Positions 43,254 to 52,900 of a stretch of DNA of 64,000 bases are shown here, in pieces. Source of the DNA: Pseudomonadota bacterium (GTDB lineage: Bacteria; Pseudomonadota; Gammaproteobacteria; Burkholderiales; Burkholderiaceae_C); NCBI GenBank assembly GCA_020161065.1, contig JAIUPH010000002.1:1-64000 (forward strand), read 5' to 3'. The notes under the pieces are model-generated. The model ran no database searches, was not told where the DNA came from, and was given only the letters and a program-made list of their open reading frames with translations. Position 1 is the stretch's first letter; every line of letters begins with the position of its first letter. The position numbers were made by a program, and so were the translations under genes.

Positions 43254-43877
43254 ATGCCTACCACCCGCCACCTGCTGCCCCGTCTGTCGATGGTCTTGCT
43301 GCCGGCCGCGGCCGTGCTGATGGCTTCGCTCGCTGCGCAAGCGCAGACTGGCGTGCAGAGCGACGTCGAAGCCGCCACCGCCGCGGCGTTGCGCGAGCAA
43401 TCGTCGCTGCGCGTGGAGCTGACGCAGACCGCCGTGATGCCGTCGTCGGCGGCCACGCCGAAGGCTCCGGCAATGCCGGTCGCGGGCCAGCCCGCCGCCT
43501 TCGACGCCGCCACGCAGACCACGGTGTGGGCCGGCGTCGGCCGTGCCGCCATCGGCCTGGGCGTTCAGCAGCCCTGGCGCGCGCCGACCTGGGCCGCGCC
43601 GGCGGCGGCCGAACCGCAGCGCGACGGCCACTTGCTGCTGGCCCTGTCGCTCAAGACCTCGGGCAACAGCCGCGTCGTCTGGCAGTCCGAGCCGCTGGGC
43701 GCCACGCCGGCCGATGGTGGCATCGCGGCACCGGCGCGCACGCTGGACCTGCGCCGCAGCGACCCCTACCGCAGCCTGCTGCGCGGTTCGCTGCGCATGC
43801 AATTGGGTCGCGACACGGCGCTGACGCTCAAGCCGCGCGGCCGCCGCCTCGGCGTGGTGCTCAGCAGTCAGTGGTAG
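43254..43877 (+). CDS. Hypothetical exported protein
   Basis: A 207-residue protein with a signal peptide (MPTTRHLLPRL then a hydrophobic core, cleavage near AAQAQ). No family is recognised. The mature part is Ala/Pro-rich, with a central TTVWAGVGRAAIGLGVQQPW and a basic C-terminus (LKPRGRRLGVVL). CGGAG lies six bases before the ATG. It is divergent from the zinc-ribbon peptidase. The 251-bp divergent gap holds a TGTAGGAC motif at 43060-43067. Confidence 0.65.
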   Translation: MPTTRHLLPRLSMVLLPAAAVLMASLAAQAQTGVQSDVEAATAAALREQSSLRVELTQTAVMPSSAATPKAPAMPVAGQPAAFDAATQTTVWAGVGRAAIGLGVQQPWRAPTWAAPAAAEPQRDGHLLLALSLKTSGNSRVVWQSEPLGATPADGGIAAPARTLDLRRSDPYRSLLRGSLRMQLGRDTALTLKPRGRRLGVVLSSQW

Positions 43878-43919
43878 GCGCCCTTCGCGCTCGCCCGTTT
43901 CGCGGGGTGCGCGGCCGAC

Positions 43920-43937
43920 TGTAGGAGCCAGACTACA
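43920..43937 (+). promoter_or_regulatory. Inverted repeat TGTAG-N8-CTACA before the hybrid kinase
   Basis: TGTAGGAGCCAGACTACA is a perfect 5-bp inverted repeat with an 8-bp spacer. A CAGAAT -10-like hexamer (43959-43964) implies a start near 43971, so the repeat is centred near -42, an activator position. Related half-sites occur at 43060, 62065, 62965 and 63013. Confidence 0.45.
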
Positions 43938-43975
43938 TACGCCGCGGCGGCCGCTGGGCAGAATCGCCCGGCCCC

Positions 43976-46900
43976 ATGCCGCCCATGCCGAATACCGCCG
44001 ACGCCGCCCCCACCGCCGCTTCCGCCGCCACGTCCATCCCCGTTCGCTCGCGCGGCTGGCTGCCGCTAGGCACCGGCGTCGCTTTCGCGGCGGCGCTGGT
44101 CGCCATCGTGCTGATCGCGCTGGTGACCTTCTATGCCACGGTCGGCACGCGCGAGGCCTCGGCGCGCACCAAGACCTCGATGGAGACGCTGGAGCAGCTG
44201 CAGACCCTGCTGTCGGGCCTCAAGGATGCCGAGACCGGCCAGCGCGGCTTCCTGCTGACCGGCGCCGAGCCCTACCTCGAGCCCTACAACAGCGGCCGCG
44301 CCGCGCACGCCGCGCACGAGCAGAAGCTGCGCGAGCTGCTGGCCGACGACCGGCGGCAGATGGAGCGGCTCGACGCGCTGGCGCCGCTGGTGGCGCAGCG
44401 CATGGCCGAGCTGGAAGAGTCGATCGAGCTGCGCCGCAAGGGCGACATCGCGTCCGCGGTCGACATGGTGCGCAACAACCGCGGCAAGGCGACGATGGAT
44501 CGCATCCGCCAGGTGGTGGCGACGATGATCGCCGACGAGCAGGCCACGCTGCAGCAGCGCCAAGCGGGCTGGGACGCCAGCTCCGCGCGCACCGCGCGCA
44601 TCGTGCTCGGCGGCGCGCTGCTGCTGCTGGCGCTGACGCTGGCGGCGGCGATCGTCGCCGCGCGCGACCACCGCGCGCGCGAAGACGAGCTGTGGATCCG
44701 CGCCGGCACCACCGCGCTGGTGCGCGAGCTGCAGGGCGAGCAGCGGCTGGACCAGCTGGCCGAACGGCTGCTGGCGCTGCTCGGCCGCCTGCTCGACGCC
44801 CCGCTGGCAGCGCTGTACGGGCGCGAGGCCGACGGCAGCCTGCAACTCCTGGCCGCGCTCGGCGCCGCGCGCGACACGCTGCCGCCGCGCATCGCGCCCG
44901 GCGACGGGCTGGCGGCCCAAGCCGCTGCCAAGGGCCGCGCGCTGCATGTGCGCGAGCTGCCGGCCGAACACGCGCTGCAGCTCGGCTCGGCACTCGGCCG
45001 CAGCCGCCCGCGCGAGCTGATGGTGGTGCCGGCGCGCCACCACGGCCAGGTGCAGGCGGTGCTGGAGCTCGGCTTTCTGCGCCCGGTCGACGCGGCGCAG
45101 CGCAGCTTGCTGGCGCGCGCCGCCGATGCGCTGGCCGCCGCCGTCGACGGCGCTCGCGACCGCAGCCGGCTGGAGCAGTTGCTCGAAGAAACGCGCCGGC
45201 AGGCCGAGGAGCTGCAGGCGCAGGAAGAAGAGCTGCGCGTCAGCAACGAAGAGCTGGAGCAGCAAAGCAGCGTGCTGCGCGAATCGCAGGTCGAGCTGCA
45301 GGCGCAGACGCGCGCGCTGGCCGCCGCCAGCCGCTACAAGAGCGAGTTCCTGGCCAACATGTCGCACGAGTTGCGCACGCCGCTGAACAGCTCGCTGATC
45401 CTCTCGCGGCTGCTGATCGACAACAAGCCCGGCACCCTGGACGCCGAACAAGTGCGTTATGCGCGCGCCATCCACGACGCCAACAACGACCTGCTGGCGT
45501 TGATCAACGACATCCTCGACCTGTCCAAGATCGAGGCCGGCCGCGCCGACCTGCACGCCGAAAGCGTCGACCTCGCGGCGCTGGTGCAGCGCCTGCGCAG
45601 CGGCTTCGAGATGACGGCGCGCGACAAGGGCCTGCAGTTCGACACCGTCATCGAGCCCGGCACGCCGGCCACCCTGCGCAGCGACGGCCAGCGCCTGGCC
45701 CAGGTGCTGAAGAACCTGCTGTCCAACGCCATCAAGTTCACCGCCCAGGGCCGCGTGGCGCTGCGGCTGCGGCCGTCCGCGGCGCTCGGCGGCGACGGCG
45801 GCGTGCGCTTCGAGGTGCACGACACCGGGCTCGGCATCGCGCCGGACAAGCAAGGCCTCATCTTCGAAGCCTTCCGCCAGGCCGACGGCAGCACCAGCCG
45901 CCAGTTCGGCGGCACCGGGCTCGGCTTGTCGATCTCGCGCGAGCTGGTGCAGCGCATGGGCGGCCACATCGCGGTGGACAGCACGCCGGGCCGCGGCAGC
46001 GTGTTCAGCGTGGAGCTGCCGGCCGAGCTTCCGGCGCAGGCCGAGGCATCGGCCGCGCCGGCTGCCCCCGCCGCGGCGGCGCCGTGGTCGGCGGCCATGC
46101 CATCCTTGCCGCCGGCGCCCTTGCCACCGCCGGCCGCGGCGGCGGCGCCGGCCACCCCGCGCCCGGCCGACGGCCGCCGCGTGCTGCTGGCGGTGGAAGA
46201 CGACAGCCGCTTCGCCGACGTGCTGCAAGGCCTGGTGCACGAGGCCGGCTTCGACTGCGTGGTCGCCGGCAGCGCCGCCGAGGCGCTGGCGCTGGCGCGC
46301 GAGCTGCTTCCCGCCGGCGTGCTGTTGGACGTGGGCCTGCCCGACGTGTCGGGCCTGTCGGTGCTGGAGCGGCTGAAGGCCGACCCCGCCACCCGCCACA
46401 TCCCGGTGCACGTGGTCTCGGCCAGCGAGCGCAGCCCGGCGGCGCTGCAGATGGGCGCCATCGGCCACCTCGTCAAGCCGGCGCGGCGCGAGCAGCTCGT
46501 CGAGGCCATCGAACGGCTGCGCGACCATGCCGACCAGCGGCCGCGCCGGCTGCTCATCGTCGAGGACGACGCCACGCTGCGCGACAGCCTGCAGCAACTG
46601 CTGGGCGGCAGCGGCGTCGAGATCGTCACCGTGGGCACCGTGGCGGCCGCGCTGCAGGCGCTGGCCGGCAACAGCTTCGACTGCATGGTGACCGACCTCT
46701 CGCTCCCGGACGGCAGCGGCTTCGACCTGCTGGAGCGCATGGCCACCGACCCGGCCAGCGCCTTCCCGCCCGTCATCGTCTACACCGGCCGCGCGCTGAG
46801 CCGCGACGATGAGACGCGCTTGCGGCGTTATTCGCAGTCCATCATCGTCAAGGGCGCGCGCTCGCCCGAGCGGCTGCTCGACGAAGTGACGCTGTTCCTG

Positions 46901-47371
46901 CACCGCGTGGAGTCGCAGCTGCCCGGCGAGCAGCAGCGACTGCTGCGCGCCGCGCGCCAGCGCGACGCCGTGCTCGACGGCCGCCGCATCCTGCTGGCCG
47001 AGGACGACGTGCGCAACATCTTCGCGCTGAGCGCGGTGTTCGAGCCGCTCGGCGTCAAGCTCGACATCGCGCGCAACGGCCGCGAGGCGGTGCAGCGGCT
47101 GCAGGCCGCCGACGCGCCCGACATCGACCTCGTGCTGATGGACGTGATGATGCCCGAGATGGACGGCCTGGCCGCGATGCGCGCCGTGCGCGCCAGCGCC
47201 GCGCCGCGGCTGCGCGACGTGCCCATCATCGCGCTCACCGCCAAGGCCATGGCCGACGACCGCCAGCAATGCCTGGACGCCGGCGCCAACGACTACCTGG
47301 CCAAGCCGATCGACATCGACCGCCTGGTCTCGCTGTGCCGGGTGTGGATGCCCGTGTGGATGCCCAAATGA
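43976..47371 (+). CDS. CHASE3-GAF hybrid histidine kinase with three receiver domains
   Basis: A 1131-residue inner-membrane sensor. It has TM1 (about 31-54), a CHASE3 periplasmic domain (about 60-200; contains LKDAETGQRGFLLTGAEPYL), TM2 (about 206-228), GAF (about 240-390), a coiled coil, HisKA with His464 in MSHELRTPLN, and HATPase with NLLSNAIKFT and GTGLGLS. A Pro/Ala-rich linker precedes three receivers with phospho-Asp at 785, 907 and 1056. The stop overlaps the cheR ATG. Multi-step phosphorelay is likely, but no Hpt domain is encoded nearby. Confidence 0.92.
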   Translation: MPPMPNTADAAPTAASAATSIPVRSRGWLPLGTGVAFAAALVAIVLIALVTFYATVGTREASARTKTSMETLEQLQTLLSGLKDAETGQRGFLLTGAEPYLEPYNSGRAAHAAHEQKLRELLADDRRQMERLDALAPLVAQRMAELEESIELRRKGDIASAVDMVRNNRGKATMDRIRQVVATMIADEQATLQQRQAGWDASSARTARIVLGGALLLLALTLAAAIVAARDHRAREDELWIRAGTTALVRELQGEQRLDQLAERLLALLGRLLDAPLAALYGREADGSLQLLAALGAARDTLPPRIAPGDGLAAQAAAKGRALHVRELPAEHALQLGSALGRSRPRELMVVPARHHGQVQAVLELGFLRPVDAAQRSLLARAADALAAAVDGARDRSRLEQLLEETRRQAEELQAQEEELRVSNEELEQQSSVLRESQVELQAQTRALAAASRYKSEFLANMSHELRTPLNSSLILSRLLIDNKPGTLDAEQVRYARAIHDANNDLLALINDILDLSKIEAGRADLHAESVDLAALVQRLRSGFEMTARDKGLQFDTVIEPGTPATLRSDGQRLAQVLKNLLSNAIKFTAQGRVALRLRPSAALGGDGGVRFEVHDTGLGIAPDKQGLIFEAFRQADGSTSRQFGGTGLGLSISRELVQRMGGHIAVDSTPGRGSVFSVELPAELPAQAEASAAPAAPAAAAPWSAAMPSLPPAPLPPPAAAAAPATPRPADGRRVLLAVEDDSRFADVLQGLVHEAGFDCVVAGSAAEALALARELLPAGVLLDVGLPDVSGLSVLERLKADPATRHIPVHVVSASERSPAALQMGAIGHLVKPARREQLVEAIERLRDHADQRPRRLLIVEDDATLRDSLQQLLGGSGVEIVTVGTVAAALQALAGNSFDCMVTDLSLPDGSGFDLLERMATDPASAFPPVIVYTGRALSRDDETRLRRYSQSIIVKGARSPERLLDEVTLFLHRVESQLPGEQQRLLRAARQRDAVLDGRRILLAEDDVRNIFALSAVFEPLGVKLDIARNGREAVQRLQAADAPDIDLVLMDVMMPEMDGLAAMRAVRASAAPRLRDVPIIALTAKAMADDRQQCLDAGANDYLAKPIDIDRLVSLCRVWMPVWMPK

Positions 47372-48222
47372 CGGCGCCGCCGGCTGGCGCCGAGCAAGGC
47401 GACGGCGCGCTGTTCGACCTCGAGCTCAAGCTGCTGCTGGAGGCGGTGTACCTGCGCTACCAGTACGACTTCCGCCACTACGCCTTGAGCTCGCTGCGCC
47501 GCCGCGTGCGCCAGGCGCTGGGGCAGCTGGGCTTCGCGCGCATTGCCGACCTGCAGCCGCAGGTGCTGCGCGACCCACAGCTGTTCGCGCGGCTGCTGCA
47601 GTTCCTCACCGTGCAGGTCAGCGAGATGTTCCGCGACCCCGCGCAGTTCGCCGCGCTGCGCCGCCTCGTCGTGCCCGAGCTGCAGACCTATCCGTCGCTC
47701 AAGGTCTGGGTGGCCGGCTGCGCCAACGGCGAGGAGGTGTGGTCGCTGGCCATCGTGCTGCACGAGGCGGAACTCCTCGAACGCTGCCTGATCTATGGCA
47801 CCGACATCAACGCCGAGGCGCTGGCGCGGGCCGAAGCCGGCGTTTATCCGTTGGACCGCGCGGCCCTCTTCAGCAGCAACTACCTGGCCGCCGGCGGCCA
47901 GCATTCGCTGTCGCAATACTTCACCGAGGCCTACGGCAGCATCGCGTTCGACCGCTCGCTGCGCCGCCACCTCGTCTTCGCCGACCACAGCCTGGCCACC
48001 GATGCCGTGTTCTCCGAAGTGCACCTCGTGTTCTGCCGCAACGTGCTGATCTACTTCGACCGCAGCCTGCAAGACCGCGCCGTGGGCTTGTTCCGCGACG
48101 CGCTGGTGCGCCGCGGCTTCCTCGGCCTGGGCAGCCGCGAGACGCTGCAGTTCGGCGCCCACGCCGGCGCCTTCGAGCCCTTGCAGGTGGACGCCGGCGT
48201 GCGCCTGTACCGCCGCCGCTGA
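47368..48222 (+). CDS. CheR-type protein-glutamate methyltransferase
   Basis: A 284-residue protein with an N-terminal helical domain (about 15-85) and a SAM-binding domain with GCANGEEVWSLAI (canonical GCSTGEEPYSLA), YGTDINAEAL and CRNVLIYFD. It transfers methyl groups from SAM to glutamates of chemoreceptor-like proteins. No methyl-accepting protein is encoded near, so the substrate may be the hybrid kinase, which has a CHASE3 coiled region, or a remote receptor. It overlaps the kinase stop by four bases and is followed after five bases by cheB. Confidence 0.9.
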   Translation: MTAPPAGAEQGDGALFDLELKLLLEAVYLRYQYDFRHYALSSLRRRVRQALGQLGFARIADLQPQVLRDPQLFARLLQFLTVQVSEMFRDPAQFAALRRLVVPELQTYPSLKVWVAGCANGEEVWSLAIVLHEAELLERCLIYGTDINAEALARAEAGVYPLDRAALFSSNYLAAGGQHSLSQYFTEAYGSIAFDRSLRRHLVFADHSLATDAVFSEVHLVFCRNVLIYFDRSLQDRAVGLFRDALVRRGFLGLGSRETLQFGAHAGAFEPLQVDAGVRLYRRR

Positions 48223-48227
48223 AGGCC

Positions 48228-48845
48228 ATGGCAGCCGTCTGGCCCGAGGTCGATGCCGTGGTGCTGGGCGCCTCGGCCGGCGGCGTGGAAGCGCTGCTGG
48301 CGCTGCTGCCGGCGCTGCCCACCGCGGCGCCGGCGCCTTCTTGGCTGATCGTCCTGCACCGCGGCGTGCAGTCGCACGGCGACCCCTCGCTGGCCGCGCT
48401 GCTGGCGCGCGCGTGCCCGCTGCCGCTGGCCGAGGCCGAAGACCGCCAGCCGCTGTGCGGCGGCCAGGTGCTGCTGGCGCCGGCCGACTACCATCTGCTG
48501 GTCGACCGCGACGGCGCGCAGCCGGTGGCCGCGCTGTCGGTGGACGCGCGGGTGCGCTGGTCGCGGCCGGCGATCGACCCGCTGTTCGAAAGCGCGGCGC
48601 AGGTCTTCGGCGACCGCCTGCTGGCCATCGTGCTGACCGGCGCCAGCGCCGACGGCAGCGACGGCGCCGCCGCCGTGCGCGCGGCCGGCGGCGAGCTGTG
48701 GGTGCAAGACCCCGACGAAGCCACCGTGGCGACCATGCCGCGCGCCGCGCGGCAACGCGCCGGCGGCGCCGACCGCGTGCTGACGCTGGCCGCGCTGCGC
48801 GCCGCGCTGGCCGCCACCGCCGCGCGCGGCGCAGATCCCTTGTAG
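48228..48845 (+). CDS. Stand-alone CheB-type methylesterase
   Basis: A 205-residue CheB catalytic domain without the usual N-terminal receiver. Catalytic Ser lies in LGASAGGVEALL, His in VLHRGVQS, and Asp in TGASADGSDGAA. Without the receiver it cannot be phospho-controlled in cis. The separate receiver protein encoded next, or a receiver of the hybrid kinase, could do this in trans. It acts opposite CheR. Confidence 0.9.
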   Translation: MAAVWPEVDAVVLGASAGGVEALLALLPALPTAAPAPSWLIVLHRGVQSHGDPSLAALLARACPLPLAEAEDRQPLCGGQVLLAPADYHLLVDRDGAQPVAALSVDARVRWSRPAIDPLFESAAQVFGDRLLAIVLTGASADGSDGAAAVRAAGGELWVQDPDEATVATMPRAARQRAGGADRVLTLAALRAALAATAARGADPL

Positions 48846-48865
48846 TAGGAGCGGAGTAGGACGAC

Positions 48866-49906
48866 ATGCCCACGAGAGTGCTCAACATCCTGGCGGTGGA
48901 CGACACGCCGCAGAACCTGCTGGCGCTGCAGGGCCTGCTCGACCTGCCCGAGACGCGGCTGCTGAGCGCCGAGTCGGGCCCGGCGGCGCTGGAGATGCTG
49001 CTGCGCAACGACGACATCGCGCTGGCCCTGCTCGACGTGCAGATGCCCGGCATGGACGGCTACGCGCTGGCCGAGCTGATGCGCGGCACCGAGCGCACGC
49101 GCCACGTGCCCATCATCTTCCTCACCGCCAACGGCCCCGAGGAGCAGCGCCGCTTCCGCGGCTACGAGGCCGGCGCGGTCGACTTCCTCATCAAGCCGCT
49201 CGACCCGCTGGTGCTGCGCAGCAAGGTGCAGGTCTTCGTCGACCTGTACCGCCAGCGCCTGCAGCTGGCGCAGCGCGTCGACGAGCTGGAGCGCATGCGC
49301 CGGCTCAACACCACGATGCTGGCGGCGCTGTCGAACGACCTGCGCACGCCGCTGGCGGCGCTGACACTCAACGCCGAGCTGCTGCTGCGCCGCGGCGACC
49401 AGGCCGGCGCCCGCATCAAGGCCGCCACCGTGGTGCTGGCGCGCCAGGTCGAGCACCTGCTCAACCTGGGCGGCGAGCCCTGCGCGCGGCTGCAGCCGCA
49501 GCTGGCCGAGCAGGCGCTGGCCGCGCTGGTGCAGCAACGCCTGGCGGCGCCCGCCAACCAGGAGCTGCTGGGCGGCAGCGTGGCCTGCAACGCCGAAGGC
49601 GACGACCGCGTGCGCGTCGACGCCGAGCTGCTGGGCCGCGCCATCGACGACCTGCTGCTGCAGGCCGCCACCCACGCCAACCAGGGCCCGGTGCGCGTGC
49701 GCATCGACGGCCTGGGCCCGCAGGCGGTGCTGCTGGAGGTGGCCTTCGACGCCCCGCTGCCGACCGCCGCGCGCGAGCACCTGCTCGACTCCGGCCTCGA
49801 GCTGCCGCAGCGCGTGGCCCACGCCCACGGCGGCACGCTGATCGCCCGCTCGAAAGAACGCGAGGGCACGCGCTTCGAGATGATGCTGCCGCGCGGCGCG
49901 GGCTGA
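48866..49906 (+). CDS. Receiver domain fused to a kinase-like domain lacking the phospho-His
   Basis: A 346-residue cytosolic protein. The receiver (about 5-125) is intact, with VDDTP, Asp57 in ALLDVQMPGMDG and Lys in IKPLDP. A HisKA-like dimerisation segment (about 140-185) reads LSNDLRTPL, with Asn157 (codon AAC at 49334) where His is expected. The following HATPase-like region (about 215-346) lacks recognisable N and G boxes apart from a terminal GTRFEMMLP. It cannot autophosphorylate by the usual route and probably acts as a phospho-Asp-controlled adaptor or dimeric regulator for the upstream kinase/CheBR set. Confidence 0.85.
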   Translation: MPTRVLNILAVDDTPQNLLALQGLLDLPETRLLSAESGPAALEMLLRNDDIALALLDVQMPGMDGYALAELMRGTERTRHVPIIFLTANGPEEQRRFRGYEAGAVDFLIKPLDPLVLRSKVQVFVDLYRQRLQLAQRVDELERMRRLNTTMLAALSNDLRTPLAALTLNAELLLRRGDQAGARIKAATVVLARQVEHLLNLGGEPCARLQPQLAEQALAALVQQRLAAPANQELLGGSVACNAEGDDRVRVDAELLGRAIDDLLLQAATHANQGPVRVRIDGLGPQAVLLEVAFDAPLPTAAREHLLDSGLELPQRVAHAHGGTLIARSKEREGTRFEMMLPRGAG

Positions 49907-49933
49907 AGCGCCGCGGCGCGCGGCCGGCCGGCG

Positions 49934-52900
49934 TCAAGGCGGCGGCAGCGGCAGCGTCACCACCCGGACCTCGCCGTCGCGCAGCGCGCGCAGGTCGAGC
50001 GGCGCGCCGACGGCCAGCGCGTGGTCGGCATCGGCGCCCTCGCCGCCTGCGCCACCTTTTGTCACCAGCCGCAGCGTCAGCGTGCGGCCGCGGTGGCGCA
50101 GCGTCAGCGTCAGCTCGCGCCAGTGCGGCGGCAGGCAGGGCCGCAGGCGCACGGTGTCGCCCGCGCGCGTCAGCCCGGCCAGCGACTCGACGGCGGCGCG
50201 CAGCAGCCAGCCGGCCGAGCCGCTGTACCAGCTCCAGCCGCCGCGGCAGGCGTGCGGCGGCCGCGTGTGGATGTCGCCGGCCAGCACGAAAGGCTCCAGC
50301 GCATAACGCTCGCCTTGAACGGCATCGCGCCAGCGGTGCGCCGGGCTGACGGCCTGCCAGACCTGCCACGCGGCGTCGGCGTCGCCCTGCGCGGCAAAGG
50401 CCATCAGGCCCCAGACGGCGGCGTGGTTGTACTGGCCGCCGTTCTCGCGCACGCCGCCGGGGTAGGCCTGGATGTAGCCGGCGCTCGGCCGCGCATGCTG
50501 CAGCGGCGGCGCCAGCAGCGGCAGCAACGCCTGGCGGACATCGAGCAGCTGCTCGCGCACGCTGTGCATCGCCTGCTGCGCGCGCTCGGCGTCGCCGGCG
50601 CCGGACAGCACGGCCCAGGCCTGCGCGATCAGGTCGATGCGGCATTCGTCGCCGGCGTCACTGCCCAGCGGCGTGCCGTCGTCGAAGAAGGCGCGGCGGT
50701 ACCAGCGGCCGTCCCAGCCGTCGGCGTCCAGCGCGCGCTGCCAGGCGCGGCGCGCCGCGCTCCAACGTTCGACGCGATCGGCATCGCCGCGCGCCGCGGC
50801 CAGCGGCAGGTAGGCGCGCACCACGTCGCACAGGAACCAGGCGAGCCACACCGATTCGCCGCGGCCCTGGAAGCCGACGCGGTTCATGCCGTCGTTCCAG
50901 TCGCCGCTGCCGATCAGCGGCAGGCCGTGGGCGCCGGTGCGCAGGCTGTGGTCGATGGCGCGCGCGCCGTGCTCGTAGAGGCTGGCACGCTCGGCGCTGA
51001 CGGTCGGCGTTTCGTAGACGTCCTCGCGGTCGGCCGGCACCTCGGCGCCGGCCAGGAAGGGCAGTGGCTCGTCGAGCAGCGCCGCGTCGCCGCCGCGCTC
51101 GACGTGCAGCGCCAGCGCGTAGGGCAGCCACAGCAGGTCGTCGCTGACGTGGGTGCGCACGCCGGCGCCGGCGGGCGGGTGCCACCAGTGCTGCACGTCG
51201 CCGGCCGCGAACTGCCGCGTGGCGTGCAGGCGGATCTGCGCGGCCAGCCGCTCGGGCGCGTGCCAGACGAGGCCCATCGCGTCCTGCAACTGGTCGCGAA
51301 AGCCGAAGGCGCCGCCGGCCTGGTAGAAGCCGGCGCGCGCCCACAGCCGGCAGGCCAGCGTCTGGTACGGCAGCCAGTGGTTGACCAGCGCGTCGAAGCG
51401 CGGGTCGGGGCTTTGCACCTGCACCGAGTCGGCGGCCTGCGTCCAGTCCCATTGCGCACGCTGCGCCTGCAGCCGTTGCGCGGGGTCGGTCGCCAGCGCC
51501 GACAGCGCCAGCCGGCGCGCCGCCGCCGGCGTCGGCGCATGGCCCAGCAGCAGCGTGGCGCGGCCGCGCGCGCCGGCCGCCAGTGGCAGCGTGCAGGCGA
51601 TGGCGCCGCAGGGGTCCAGCCCCAGGCCGGCGCGGCGGCCCAGGCGCGCCGGCAGCACGCGGCGGCCGCGCGCGTCGAACAGCTCGCGGCGGTCGCAGGT
51701 CCAGTCGCCGTCGTCGCCGCGGTCGTCGCCGCGGTTGTCGTCTTGATCATCGCAGTCGTCGTCGGGCTCGTCGGCCGCGCGCGGCGCGCGCTCGCGCCGC
51801 CAGGCCAGGAAGGCGGTGGCCGGCGTGCCCAAGCCGGGCCCGGGGTCGAGCTGCGTGGCCAGCAGCACGGTCTGCGCCGCGGCGGCCGGCAGGCCCACGC
51901 CCTGCGGGCCGGTGACCAGCCGCTCGGCGCGCGTGGCCACGCTGGCCGCGGCGGCGCGCGAGTCGCCGAGCTGCCATTCGGCCACCGCCACCAGGCGCAG
52001 GCGGCGCGGCTCGCGGCCGAGGTCGTCGATCTCGATGCGCAGTTGCTTGACCGCGTCGTCCGCGTCGACGCACCAGGTGAGCTCGATCTGCAGCCCGGCG
52101 ATCGCCTGGCGGATGCGCGTCCAGCCCGGCGCGTGCGTCACCTGCGCGGCGGCGGCCGGGCCCAGCGGCCAGACGCGGCCGCGGTCGACGTCGTGCAGCA
52201 GCAGCCATTCGCCGGCGGGGTCGCGCAGCGGGTCGTTCGACCACGGCGTGATCTGGTGCTGGCGGCTGTTCCAGGCCCAGCTCATGCCGGCGCCGATCTC
52301 CGAGACCTGGCAGCCGAAGCCGGCGTTGGCGAGCACGTTGACCCACGGCCGCTGCGGGCGGCGATCGGGCTCGATGGCAAAGCCGAAGGCGCCGTCGGCG
52401 GCGTCGAACGCGCCCTGCGGCGCCGGCAGCAGCTGCGGCGGCAGCAGCGGGTCGTCGACCACCAGGCGCGGCAGCGCGGCCAGGCGCTCGGCGTCGCGCT
52501 GCAGCTCGTCGAGCACGCGGTCCAGCTGCTGCGCCAGGCTGCGGCCGTCGGCGGCCAGGCGCACGCGGGCCAGCGCCAGCAGCGTCTGCCGCTCGCCGAG
52601 CTGCAGGTCGTCGTCGCGCAGCAGGTGCAGCTTGCAGCGCTGGGGCTCGGGCCAGCGCTCGTCCTGCTGGGCGAGGTGGCGCTCGCGCAGCTGCTGCAAC
52701 TGGCGCTGCACCGGCATCAGGTACGACGCCGGCTCGCCGTTGACGAACACCAGGTCGACGCCCAGCCCGGCGGCCGACCAGCCGCGCGAGGCGCTCTTCA
52801 GCAACTGCAGCAGCGGCAGGCCGCTGTCGTCGGCCACGTGCACCAGCAGCAGCGGCCGCTCGCCCGACAGGCCCAGCCGCCACAGCAGCGCGCGCTCGCA

